Shown piece by piece: positions 1 through 9,941 of a stretch of DNA of 11,095 bases. Position 1 is the stretch's first letter. Each line of letters begins with the position of its first letter. A program made the translations under genes and the position numbers. This DNA is from UBA7396 sp034675265 (GTDB lineage: Bacteria > Patescibacteriota > Gracilibacteria > BD1-5 > UBA6164): assembly GCA_034675265.1 (NCBI GenBank), contig JAUCDK010000033.1:1-11095 (forward strand), in the 5' to 3' direction. The notes beneath the pieces were generated by a model. The model searched no databases. It was not told the DNA's origin and saw only the letters and a list, made by a program, of their open reading frames with translations.

Positions 1-229
1 AAGAAATTTTATAGATAATTACTCCATATCACTCTTGTGTTAAAAATAAAAAAGAAACACTTAAAATTTTTTAAATTTGGTACATATATATTAATTATTT
101 TTTCAAAAAATCAAAAAGTTTGTATTTTTTAATATTTTCATATAATTAACAAGTTAAAAAAGTTCAAAAGAAAAAGATTTTACACCTTTCTTTTCCACTT
201 TTGTATTTTATACTTTTAAATTTTCACCT
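1..229. other. AT-rich non-coding leader upstream of secA
   Basis: No gene is supported here. One forward frame reads five codons and stops at a TAA at 16-18, which could be the last codons of an upstream gene, but five residues cannot show this. The rest is A/T-rich with runs of A and T and several short self-complementary stretches, for example a T-run followed by C and an A-run near 100-110, none strong enough to call a terminator. A TATAAT box lies at 141-146. No ribosome-binding sequence precedes the secA start at 230. Confidence 0.5.
118..146 (+). promoter_or_regulatory. Possible secA promoter
   Basis: A perfect TATAAT lies at 141-146. The hexamer 17 bases upstream (118-123, GTTTGT) is a poor match to TTGACA. 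If used, transcription would begin near 153 and leave a leader of about 75 bases before the secA ATG. In DNA this rich in A and T, a TATAAT can arise by chance, so this is tentative. Confidence 0.3.
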
Positions 230-2830
230 ATGATTGATAACATCGTAAAAGCAATTTTCTGAGATCCAGATAAGAAAAAAATCAAATATTATACTCAAAT
301 AATAGAAAAAATTCATTCGCAAGAAGCAGAATTCGCATCATTTACTCTAGAAGATGTAAAAAATAAAACAGAAGAATTAAAAGCTCTTTTTACTGGTTTA
401 AATTTTCAAAATCCTGAAGATAGCAAAAAAATTAAAGAAACTCTAAAAGATATTATTGCTCCTGCATTTGCCAATTTAAAACAAGCTACAAAACTTATTA
501 ATGGAAAAGAATTTGAACTTCCATCAGGAAAGAAAGTTCTATGGAATATGATTCCTTATGATGTTCAACTTATTGGTTGAATGGCTATTCATGATGGACA
601 AATTGCAGAAATGAAAACTTGAGAATGAAAAACTCTTGTTGCAACACTCCCAGCATATTTAAATGCATTAACAGGAAATTCTGTACATGTAGTTACTGTA
701 AATGATTATTTAGCAAAAAGAGACTCAGAAGAAATGGGTATTTTATATAACACTCTTTGACTTACTGTTTGAGTAATTACTCATAATCAACATCCTCAAG
801 AAAAATATCAAAATTATCATAGCGATATTGTTTACGCGACAAATAATGAAATGTGATTTGATTATTTAAGAGATAATATGGTTATCAGAAATGAAGACAA
901 AGTAATGAGTAGACCATTTTTTGCTATTATTGATGAGGTTGACTCAATTTTAATTGATGAAGCAAGAACTCCTCTTATTATCTCAATGCCTGACAATGAA
1001 CCAACAAGCAAATATATGCAATTTGCTATTATTTCAAAAGAACTTATTGAATGACAAGATTATAAAATTGATGAAAAACAAAAAACATCTACTTTAACGG
1101 ATGATGGTATTTCAAAAATTGAAAAAATTCTAAAAGTAGACAACATTTATGTTTCTGACCATTATAATGATTTACATCACATTGAAAATGCCTTGAAAGC
1201 AAGAGCAGTATACAAAAGAGATAAAGATTATTTAGTTTCTCCAGATGGAGAAGTTCTCATTATTGATGAACATACAGGAAGAGTACTTTCAGGAAGAAGA
1301 TATTCAGAATGACTTCACCAAGCTATTGAAGCAAAAGAATGAGTAGAAATTAAAAGAGAATCTAAAACTCTTGCCTCTATTACATTCCAAAATTATTTTA
1401 GAATGTATTGGAAACTAGCTTGAATGACAGGAACTGCAAAAACTGAAGAAGAAGAATTTTATAAAGTATATGCTTTAGAAACACTTGTAATTCCAACAAA
1501 TAAACCAATTGCCAGAATTGATAATCCAGATCTTCTTTTTAAAAATGAAAAAGGAAAATTTGATTATACAGTAAAACTTATTAAAGATTTACATGAAAAA
1601 GGACAACCAGTTTTAGTTGGTACGATTTCAGTCGAAAAATCAGAATATCTTTCTGATAGATTAAAAACTGAATGAGTTCCTCATAATGTTTTAAATGCAA
1701 AACATCATGAAAGAGAAGCTGAAATTGTATCTCTTGCTGGACAAAAATGAGCAGTAACGATTGCTACGAATATGGCTTGAAGAGGTACTGACATCAAACT
1801 TTGAGAATGAGTTCGTGAAATCTGAGGACTCGTAATTCTTGGAACTGAAAAACATGAAACTAGAAGAATCGATAACCAATTAAGATGAAGAGCTGGAAGA
1901 CAGTGAGATCCTTGAATGACTCAATTTCTTATTTCTCCAAATGATGAAATTATGAGAATATTTGGATGAGACAAACTGTTTGGAGTATTTAATTCACCAA
2001 TGTTTGCTTCACTTCCAGATGAAGAACCATTAGCTCAAAGCTGAATGCTTACTTCAAGAGTAACTTCAGTTCAAAAACAAGTAGAATGATATCATTTTGA
2101 TTCAAGAAAACATGTTTTAGAATATGATGATGTTATGAACAAACATAGAGAAATTATTTATGGAAAAAGAAATAAAATCCTTGATAGTGAAAATATTGAT
2201 ACGGATGTAAAAACTATGGTTGCATCACAAATTGAAAAACTTGTTTCTGCTCTTTTACTAAAAAATACTTCAAAAGAAGACATTATTTCAAAAATAAATG
2301 AATTTGTTTGAATTTCTCTTATTAATGATGTTGTAGAAATAAATGATATTGAAGGAATTAACGAAGAAAATTCTCTTGCAACATATATTTCAAAAATGGC
2401 TACAACTGAAATTGATAATATAAAAACCAACTTCAAAAATGAAGAAGATTTCTATGAAATGGAAAGAAGAATTGTATTACAATCAATTGATGAATTATGG
2501 ATGAGACATATTGATAGTATGAGTAAATTAAGAGAAGCAGTTGCATTTGAATGATATGCTCAAAAAAATCCACTTATCGTTTATAAAGAAAAAGCATTTT
2601 ATAAATTTGAAGAACTCATTTGAGAAATTGAATATAAGACAACAAAAGCAATATTTAGTGTAAAAACAAATATTGAAATCAAACAAATGGAGTTAAATGA
2701 AAAAGCATTTATAGTAACAACTGATGAAGAAACTCTAAACATAAATCAAACTTCAAATGAAAATCCACTTTTTACTCAGCCAAAAGCTCAAAATAATACT
2801 TCTGGTGAAAAGAAAAAAATCAGAGTATAA
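230..2830 (+). CDS. secA: Preprotein translocase motor ATPase SecA (code 25)
   Basis: SecA couples ATP hydrolysis to pushing unfolded preproteins through the SecYEG channel at the cytoplasmic membrane. The 866-residue product, read with TGA as Gly, shows the family's landmarks: an N-terminal IFGDPDKK (about 9-16), Walker A MKTGEGKT (128-135, catalytic Lys134), TNNEMGFDYLRDNM, the DEVD Walker B box (235-238), MTGTAKTE (399-406), NMAGRGTD (515-522) and QLRGRAGRQGDPG (about 551-563). The helical scaffold follows, including DELWMRHID and EGYAQKNP. Two TGA codons (620 and 626) encode both invariant glycines of TGEGKT. The ATG at 230 fits the usual SecA N-terminus and no better start is seen upstream. 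Length is normal, but the C-terminus lacks the Cys-rich zinc-binding SEC-C motif of many SecAs and ends in a polar tail. It stands alone, with a terminator directly after it. Identification is very secure. Confidence 0.97.
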
Positions 2831-2832
2831 AT

Positions 2833-2868
2833 AAAAAAGTTTCTGAATTATATTCAGGAACTTTTTTT
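2833..2868 (+). terminator. Rho-independent terminator after secA
   Basis: A 15-base arm (2833-2847) pairs with 2853-2867 around a five-base loop, with one G-T wobble, and ends in a run of seven T. The arm starts with six A, so it could also work in reverse, but no minus-strand gene ends here. It begins three bases after the secA stop and separates secA from the next gene. Confidence 0.85.
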
Positions 2869-2888
2869 GATAAAGTCAAACAAAAAAT

Positions 2889-2918
2889 TTGCAAAAAAAT
2901 ACCATTATATGTTATAAT
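2889..2918 (+). promoter_or_regulatory. Candidate promoter of the PKD membrane protein gene
   Basis: TTGCAA (2889-2894) and a perfect TATAAT (2913-2918) are separated by 18 bases, close to the sigma-70 consensus. Transcription would start near 2925, about 25 bases before the ATG at 2951. Its position after the secA terminator supports separate transcription of this gene. Confidence 0.55.
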
Positions 2919-2950
2919 AACAATAAGTATTTAATACATAATAATTTGTT

Positions 2951-5764
2951 ATGACACAAAATAATTTTGACCCTTCTAAATTAGATATTGACTTTTCAAA
3001 TATAGAAAAGGATTTTTCTGAAAATAAAGAAGCTCCTACTCCTCTCACTCAAGAAAATAATACTGTATGAGAAGAAAAAACTTCACAATGAAATATTCCA
3101 TCTGAAGAATCAGTAAATGCACCTGTTGAGACAAAAAATGACATCGATATAGATGTTCTTTCAACTATTTTAACAGATTCAGCCATTAGACCTGATGTAT
3201 TAAAAAAATTTGATGAAGAAAAAGTAATTGCTCCTCAAAAAGAAGAAAATAAAATTATATTCGATATAAATATCAATGAAATTGATGATTTAATTGATAT
3301 TTTACTCAAAAATCAATATGATTTTTTTGCTATGGAACCAGGACATGATTCTGTAAAAATTTCATTTAAAAAAGATTCTATTCTAAAAGAAGCAAAATAT
3401 ATAAAATTTTCAACGTATATGAATCTTTTGTTGAAAGCAAAAACGATTTCAAAACTCAATTTAGAAATTACTAATGAAGAACAAAAATGAGTTTGAGTTC
3501 ATCAATTTAGAGGAAAAAATTTAGATATTTTATCAAAAACAGTTCCTTGATCACATTGAGAAACATTATTTATAAAAGTAAAATTATCAGAACAAAAAGT
3601 AGCAAAAAAACCTCAAGTAAAAAAATCAATTTCAGCAGGAACAGCATTTTGATTTTTATGAGCTATTTTATTTATTGCCCTTGTTTTAGGATGAGCATTC
3701 ATTACATTTGTAATATTTAATGCAAAAACTCCTGAAGATGTAAGTTTTTTTGCAAGTTTATGAATCAATTTGAATGATATCAATAGTTTTTTACTCAAAC
3801 TTACTACTTTTATTTTTTCTATTGTAATAGTTATTGAAACAGTAATTTTAATCATTTTAATTTTTAAAGCATTATTTACAAAAAAAGAATTTAAAAGAAA
3901 AAGAACTGTTGGATTCATCCTTTCTACTATTATGTTGATTATTACCTTTTCAACTGCAAGTTTATGGATGTATCTTGATAAAACCATAAAATGACTTCCA
4001 AACTGGCTTGAACTTTCATATGGAATGATTCAAATATATGACAATAATCTTTTAAATAATGAGAATATTGGAAAAAATGGAGCCATTATACAAGATTTAT
4101 CTTCTCTTATTGGACCAATAGATTTAAAATTTGATGTTTCATACTTACAAAGAGAAGAACAAAGAATTTGATTTAAAGTAACAAAATTTATATGGGATTT
4201 TGGTGATGGACAAAAAGCTGAAAGCCAAACTCCAGAAGTGATTCATAATTTTGAGAAAAAATGAAATTACAAAGTAACTCTTATGTTAGAATGAATTGAT
4301 TCAAGATTTCCAGATAAATTAACAACAAAACCTGCATCTGAAAATCCAAATATTAGTGTATCATACATAGTAAATGTTACTGAAAAAACTCTTGAAAATG
4401 GTGGAAAAACAGTCAGTTTTGATGCAAGTGATTTGAAACCATTGTGAGAAATTGAATGGTATCTTCAAGAAGATTTAACAAAACCTGCCTATACTTGATA
4501 TATGTTTCAACCAAGTAAAATTTACTTCGAACCAGATTTAATTGGAATGAAAGTAAAAAATTCTCCTTCAAGTTATATGACAAGAATTTTTACAATTAGA
4601 TGAGAAACCAGCGAAATAGCCGGAAATATCAAATCTGAAGTTTCATTTAATAATGATTTAGAATATACATTTAAAGTTGAAAATATTGAAAATAATTTTT
4701 GAGATGGTTTTATTGAAAACTTTACTTGGATTATTGATGGACAAGAAATTAAAAAGCCTTGAGATATATTAAGACTTGAAGATTCTTCAACCGTAAAATA
4801 TACATTTAAGGAATATGGAAATTATGATATAAAAGTAATTTTGACAAATTCAAATGGAAAATCAACTCAACTTACAAGTAGAATTGAAACGGCAAAAAAA
4901 ATAAAACTTACAAATAATATTGATTTTTATTTAGGAACTTGAAAAATTACAAATGTAAAATATGATCCTAAAGTTCTTGAATACTTTATCTATGACGTAG
5001 GAATTCCAACAAAAATTGATTTTGATGCAAAACATGTAAGAGCTGATAATCCACTTTATGCCCTAGAGGAGATAAAATGGGATGTTGGAAGTGATGGAAA
5101 TTATGAAGGTGAAGGAAAAAATTTTAGTCACGAATTCAATTTTTGAGGTTTTGAAGAAGTAACAGTAAAATATAAATTTGTACATAGAAGAAATAAAGAT
5201 GATATTGTTGAATTTAGTGAAAAAATTAATTTTGAATTTGTAAAAAAAGAAGCGATTGTAGATTTACAAATTAAATCAGATAGTGAATATGTCCCTGCTC
5301 TTGTTTGATTTGATGCTTCATTGAGTCAAGTTCAAAATGATGATATAGTAAAATTTATTTATGATTATGGTGATGGAGTTGTAGAAGAAAGAGATGCCAT
5401 TAATCCAGGTCATAGATATTTAAAAGAATGAAATTATGTAGTAAAATTAACAATTATTACAAAAAGTTGAAAAGAATATTCTACATCAAAAAGTCTTGTA
5501 CTAAAAGCATTTGAAGCTCAAGTGAAAATAAAAGCAAGTATGACAAAAGATATTCCCGTAAATCAAGAAATTGACTTTTTATCAACTGATTCAACTGGAC
5601 AAATAGTAAGATATTATTGGGAGTTTGGAGATGGAACCTCTTCTTCAGAAGCAAATCCAAGCCATGCTTTTAAAAAAGCTGGAACCTATGTTGTAAAACT
5701 TACGCTTGATTTTGCAAATAATAATGTAATGACTAACCAAATTGAAATTCAAGTTACTGAATAA
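2951..5764 (+). CDS. Membrane-anchored PKD-repeat protein with secretion-ATPase N2D-like N-domain
   Basis: The 937-residue product is one open frame when TGA is read as Gly. Residues 1-100 are acidic, low-complexity and probably cytoplasmic. Residues about 101-213 resemble the N-terminal N2D domain of PilT/PilB/GspE ATPases: an EIDDLIDILL helix leads into FFAMEP (125-130), matching the family's SDIHIEP position, and the end reads GSHGETLFIKVKL (about 200-212), matching the family's 'pt.yGE.ivlRll'. No Walker A or ATPase domain follows. Three membrane helices come next (about 229-258, 280-309, 319-343). The Lys/Arg-rich loop between the second and third predicts N-terminus in, C-terminus out. 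Six PKD/Ig-like repeats follow, with key Trp or Tyr at 415, 503, 593, 710, 804 and 890. Those at 415 (WDFGDG), 804 (YDYGDG) and 890 (WEFGDG) are classical. There is no sortase motif or cysteine. A surface adhesion or assembly role is inferred. The PKD and membrane assignments are firm; the N2D match is by eye. Confidence 0.85.
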
Positions 5765-5798
5765 TAAAAAAGATGCCTAAGGCATCTTTTTTATTATT
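5760..5798. terminator. Bidirectional terminator between convergent genes
   Basis: A perfect 18-bp inverted repeat (5760-5777 with 5781-5798) closes on a three-base TAA loop. The core GATGCC/GGCATC is flanked by A6 and T6, so each strand gives a stem followed by a U-run. It includes the TAA stop of the PKD gene (5762-5764) and reaches into the nrdB stop (5797-5799), so it can end transcription from both sides. Confidence 0.92.
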
Positions 5799-6840
5799 AG
5801 AAATCCCAACTTCCGTTCATTGAACTTGATTGAGAATAATTAGTAACCGTTGATTCAAAGAAATTTCATTTTTCTGAATTATTATCTTGAAGTCTATCAA
5901 GATGTTTATATGGATTACTGATTACTTCTGGATATAATGGTGCAATTCCTAACATACTCAATCTGTTATTAGCAAGCCATTTTGTATAGTTTTCTATATT
6001 AATATGACTCATTCCAATAATATTTTTTCCAAGAATATGTTTTGACCATTTTATTTCTTGATCAACAGCTACATTCATCATATCTGTAATCATTTTTTCA
6101 TCATAAATTTCAGGAAATTCTTTTTTAATTTCTTTCAAAATATTTGCAAAAATGGTTACATGAGTTAACTCATCCCTTCTGATATAATTTATCATTCTAT
6201 CAGTAGCTACCATTTTCGTAGAATCTGCAAGTGTATCAAAAAATGCAAATCAATTATAAAAATAAATACTTTCAAGTAAGAAGTTTCCAATTACTCATCT
6301 AAAGAAATTTTTATCACTTGGATTATCAATAAAATCTTGATAAATTCATCCAATAAATGTATTTCTTTCTAGTAAATGTTCATCATTTCTCCAAAAATAA
6401 TAAATTTCTTCTCTATCTTTTGAATCTACTACTGTTTCTAAAATAGTAGCATATGATTGAGAATGTATTGCTTCTTGGTAGGCTTGAATTGATAGTATCA
6501 AATTTACTTCTGGAGCTGTAATATATTCATTAAAATTTGGAAGATTTACTGTTTGAATAGAATCAAGAAATATCAAAAATGATAAAATTCATTTATACGC
6601 TCTTCTCTCGTCATCAGATAATACATTTTTAAATTGTACGGCATCTTCTCCTAATCATTTTACTTTTTCTGGAACCCAAAAATTTCAAACCATTACTTGA
6701 TACATACTTTTTGCCCAACTGTATTTTACGGCATTGAGTTGAAAAAGTCCTGTTGTATTTCCTTTAATAATAGTTCTTACTCCAACATCATCATTTCCTG
6801 CTGGATTAAATATTAAATTGGCTTGTAATTCTTGTGTCAT
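5797..6840 (-). CDS. nrdB: Class Ia ribonucleotide reductase small (radical) subunit NrdB
   Basis: NrdB holds a di-iron centre and a stable tyrosyl radical that is passed to NrdA for reduction of ribonucleotides to deoxyribonucleotides. The 347-residue length is typical. All six metal ligands are visible: Asp93 (FLDSIQ), Glu123 and His126 (EAIHSQSY), Glu190 (LLESIYFYNG), Glu224 and His227 (RDELTH). Radical Tyr130 lies seven residues after Glu123, as in E. coli Glu115/Tyr122, so the classical tyrosyl-radical chemistry is expected. The C-terminus (about 332-347) ends in GSWDF, likely the tail that docks into NrdA. Several glycines, including one after RNTFIG, are TGA codons, which would split the gene under the standard code. 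The ATG at 6838-6840 begins MTQELQAN and lies only 10 bases after the stop of the small gene upstream, so the two are almost certainly co-transcribed. No Shine-Dalgarno is seen. Confidence 0.96.
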
Positions 6841-6850
6841 ATAATTTTTA

Positions 6851-7156
6851 TTAATGTATTAAACTTGATTTTATCGCTTCAATATTCGCATTTGTTCCAT
6901 TATCTAATGGAGAATTACTCAATACTTTGTTCACTACCTCTTGAGGAGTAAGACCAAGAATTTGTTCAACTAATACTGCGTATTCTGTTGTAAGTGGTTC
7001 TAAAACTCATCCATGCAAACGAATAGCGAAACTTAAATTTCATAAACAATCATCGAGTCTATCTTTTACTTCTGTTGAAATGGTACCAATATTTCTAATA
7101 TGGCACTGCAATAAAGCTTGAGCCTCTGGTGCAGAGGCTTCTTTGTAATTCATCAT
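6851..7156 (-). CDS. Unrecognised 101-residue protein encoded between nrdA and nrdB
   Basis: I do not recognise this family. The frame opens with two consecutive ATGs (7154-7156 and 7151-7153; either may be the start) and runs to TAA at 6851-6853, with in-frame TGA codons read as Gly, for example in DDCLGN and LHGGVLEP. The product looks soluble and helical, with no signal peptide or membrane segment. It has two cysteines (Cys18 in QCHIRN, Cys37 in DDCLGN), a possible thiol or metal pair, though nothing else suggests a thioredoxin or glutaredoxin. It lies 68 bases after the nrdA stop and 10 bases before nrdB on the same strand, so it is probably part of the nrd operon. A role in RNR assembly, radical-cofactor maintenance or regulation is inference from position only. 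Coding status is supported by the open frame, normal amino-acid composition and tight operon spacing. Confidence 0.75.
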
Positions 7157-7224
7157 AGTACTTGTACATAACTTTTAAATATTTTCCCTAGAAAATTTAT
7201 ATTTATTTTACTGAAATTATTTTT

Positions 7225-9837
7225 TTATCAACTACAACTTACACATTCACTCACTTCTAAACTCATACTTCTTACATAATATACTGTTTTAATACCTTGT
7301 TTATGAGCTTTCATATAATATTCATACAATTCTCTTGGTGAAACTTTTGCTGGATTAATAATCCATTCAAAACTGATTGATTGGTCTACCCATTTGTAAA
7401 TAACAGAAACCATATCAATAACATCGTTCATATTCATATTTACATATTCTTTGTAGTACCAAAAATTTTCTTCATTTAAGTTTGGAGCAACCACTACTGA
7501 TGGAGCAACCATATTTGTTTCTACAAAATATTTTTTATAAATAGGAAGCATTGCTGCTGTTGTTCCAACTACTCAAGCAGTTGAAGTATTTGGTGCAGGA
7601 GCTATATGATATGCAAATCTCAGTCATTTTTCTTGAATATTTTTCAAAAGTCCTGACCAATCACAATTTGTTTTAGAATTTTCTTTAAACCATTTTTCGT
7701 CTTTTCCAAGAACTATTCATTTTGAATATTCACTTCCATCAAATAATTCGTATTTTGCTCTCTCTACTGCTAAATCATTTGATGCTTTAAATGTTTCATA
7801 AGCAAATTTTTCCATCATTTTATCAACTACTTCGCGAGCTTCTTCACTGTCATAAGCAATTTTATTTACTGCTAAATATTCAGCAAGTCATAAAAATCAA
7901 AGCCCAACAGAACGATATTTTTTTGCTGTTAATTCAGCTTCTTTCATAGGATAATAATTCAAATCAATTACATTATCCAAGATTTTCATAACTATTGGAA
8001 TTACTTTTTCAATTGTTTTATCATCATTTACTTTTGCAATATTGATAGATGCAAGATTACAAACTACACTATCTCCAGGAGTATATTTAATAGAAATCAC
8101 TCCATCTTCAAGAGTTTCTTCTACGAATTTTGAAGGAGCAGTATTTTGACAAATTTCAGTACAAAGTTGTGTAGAATAGATATTTCCAGCGTGTTTATTT
8201 GGGTTGAGAGCATTTACTGTATCTCTATAAAACACATATGGCATTCCTGTTTCTACGGTTGATTTTAAGAATTTTTTAAATAATTCTTTTGCACTTGTTT
8301 TTTCTTTTAATTCTAATTTTGGATTGTTTTCACATTCAATATAAAATTTTTCAAAATCTTCACTAAAATGATCTTGTAAAACTCTTCCAGTTACATCTTT
8401 TACTTCTTTTGGGTCAAATAAAGTCCAATCTTCATTATTTTCTACTCTTTTCATAAACAAATCTGGAATAGAAACAGCAGGAAATACATCAAATGCTTTT
8501 CTTCTGATATCTCCAGTTTCTGTTTGCAAATCAAGGAAATCATAAATATCTCTATGCCACATATCAAGAGTAACAGAAATTGATCCAGCTCTTGCTCCAA
8601 GTTGATTTACAGCAATTGCCGTATCATTAATAACTTTTATCCAAGGATTTACTCATCCAGAAACTCATTTTACTCCACGAATCGTTCCTCATTTTGAACG
8701 AATGTTTCCAAGATATACTCAAATTCATCATCCAAATTTTGAAATTTGAGCCATATTTTCAATATTATGATAAATAGCTCTTAAATCATCATCAATATTT
8801 AATTTAAAACAACTTGATAATTGATGATAATTTGTTCTTGAATTGAGAAGTGTTGGAGTTGGAAGAGAAATCATTGCTTTTGAACAATATTCATAAATTT
8901 TAAATGCAATATCAAGTCTATCTTCTGCTTTTTCTGGAATAGCCAAAAATAATGCAGCACTCATATACATTTCTTGAGGAAGTTCTTTTATGATTTTATT
9001 TGGATTTAAAAGATATCTTTTTTTATACATGAGAAGTGTTGTATAATTATACGTAAAATCAGTATCTTTTTTTAATTTTTTCCCAGCTTCTAAAATATCT
9101 TCTGCAGAATAATATTTATAAAAATCTTTATAGTAAAGTCCTGCATTTATATATTCATCAAAAAGAGCTTTATATGTTTCTGGTTTATAAATATTTTCAA
9201 TATCAATATTTCTATTTTTTGATGCTTCTTTATATAAATCAATAGTTGTCAATCTTCCTGCAATATATTGCCAAGAAGTATTTTCAACAGTGATTAAGTC
9301 AATTGCTGATTTAATCATCATTTTTAAAATATCTTTTGTTTTAATTCCATCGACAATGTATTTATTTAAAGAATCTTCTAAATCTTCAAATTTACATCTA
9401 CGAGCTAAACCAAAAGAAACTCTTTTATAAGTATTTTTAATTTTTTCTCTATCAAAATATTCTTTTTCTCCGTTTGATTTAGTAATTTCAAGAGTATTTT
9501 GAGAAAGTTTTTCTTGAATTTCTTGTTTTTTTATACTTCTTTCAAATGCTCTTTTTTCTCTGTAAATAATGTATTTTTTTGCGATATCAAAATATCCAAA
9601 CTCCATAAGTTTATTTTCAACAATATCTTGAATATCTTCAATTACTAAAACTTTTTCATTATCCGAATCAATCAAAGTATTTTTTAGAGTTTCAACAATA
9701 TCATCTGTAAGTTCATCAACAAATGAAAAATCACTACGACCAGCTACTTCGGCAGCTTTTTCAACAGCTCTTTCAATTCTTGTCCTATCAAATGCAACAA
9801 GGTCTCATTCCCTATTTTTTATAAATTTAATTTTCAT
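7225..9837 (-). CDS. nrdA: Class Ia ribonucleotide reductase large (catalytic) subunit NrdA with two ATP-cones
   Basis: NrdA reduces ribonucleoside diphosphates using a thiyl radical generated through NrdB. The 870-residue product has two N-terminal ATP-cone regions (about 3-95 and 114-205). The second aligns with the single E. coli cone, so the first is an added one that probably carries overall ATP/dATP activity control. Catalytic features follow: Cys343 (LSSCFKLN, E. coli Cys225), the glycine-rich FGGGIGVYLG loop, Cys559 and Glu561 (TQLCTEI, E. coli Cys439/Glu441), Cys593 (VVCNLASINI, E. coli Cys462), the radical-transfer pair Tyr853-Tyr854 (KTVYYVRS) and a C-terminal CVSC (865-868) that would shuttle electrons from thioredoxin. 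The residue matching E. coli Asn437 is Gln557. The last sense codon is TGA (Gly870), directly before TAA. The ATG at 9835-9837 starts cone 1 in full. It is the first gene of the nrdA-small gene-nrdB operon. Confidence 0.97.
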
Positions 9838-9899
9838 AAAATCACTGTTAAAAGAATATAAAACTTAAAAATTAACGACTAATTTTTCAAATATTTACT

Positions 9900-9928
9900 T
9901 TAATAATTTTTTCATTTTTTGCTAACAA
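9900..9928 (-). promoter_or_regulatory. Candidate nrd operon promoter
   Basis: On the minus strand, TTGTTA (9923-9928) and TATTAA (9900-9905) are 17 bases apart. Transcription would start near 9893 and give a leader of about 55 bases before the nrdA ATG. A second possible -10, TATATT at 9855-9860, has no good -35 partner. Both are weak calls in such AT-rich DNA. Confidence 0.35.
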
Positions 9929-9941
9929 AAATAGAACAGTT

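Noticed and set aside
1..18. C-terminal end of an upstream gene ending at TAA 16-18
   Set aside because: Only five codons are visible, and a stop within 18 bases is expected by chance in this composition.
620..628. TGA as selenocysteine or tryptophan
   Set aside because: The aligned family residues are Gly (both glycines of TGEGKT), TGG is still used for Trp, and TGA is far too frequent for selenocysteine.
1691..2436. Two minus-strand open frames (1691-1879 and 2158-2436)
   Set aside because: Both lie opposite conserved SecA sequence and give Ser/Phe-rich translations typical of antisense shadows.
230..2830. secA, nrdA and nrdB as pseudogenes with many internal stops
   Set aside because: Every internal 'stop' is TGA and many fall on invariant glycines. 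There are no in-frame TAA or TAG codons and no frameshifts.
3613..3987. A 124-codon open frame on the minus strand
   Set aside because: It lies wholly inside the PKD membrane protein gene, opposite its membrane helices. The translation is a low-complexity hydrophobic/basic shadow of AT-rich coding DNA.
7157..7224. Terminator between nrdA and the small gene
   Set aside because: Only a weak A/T hairpin (about 6 bp around 7178-7195) is present, with no following U-run in the direction of transcription, so the operon probably reads through.
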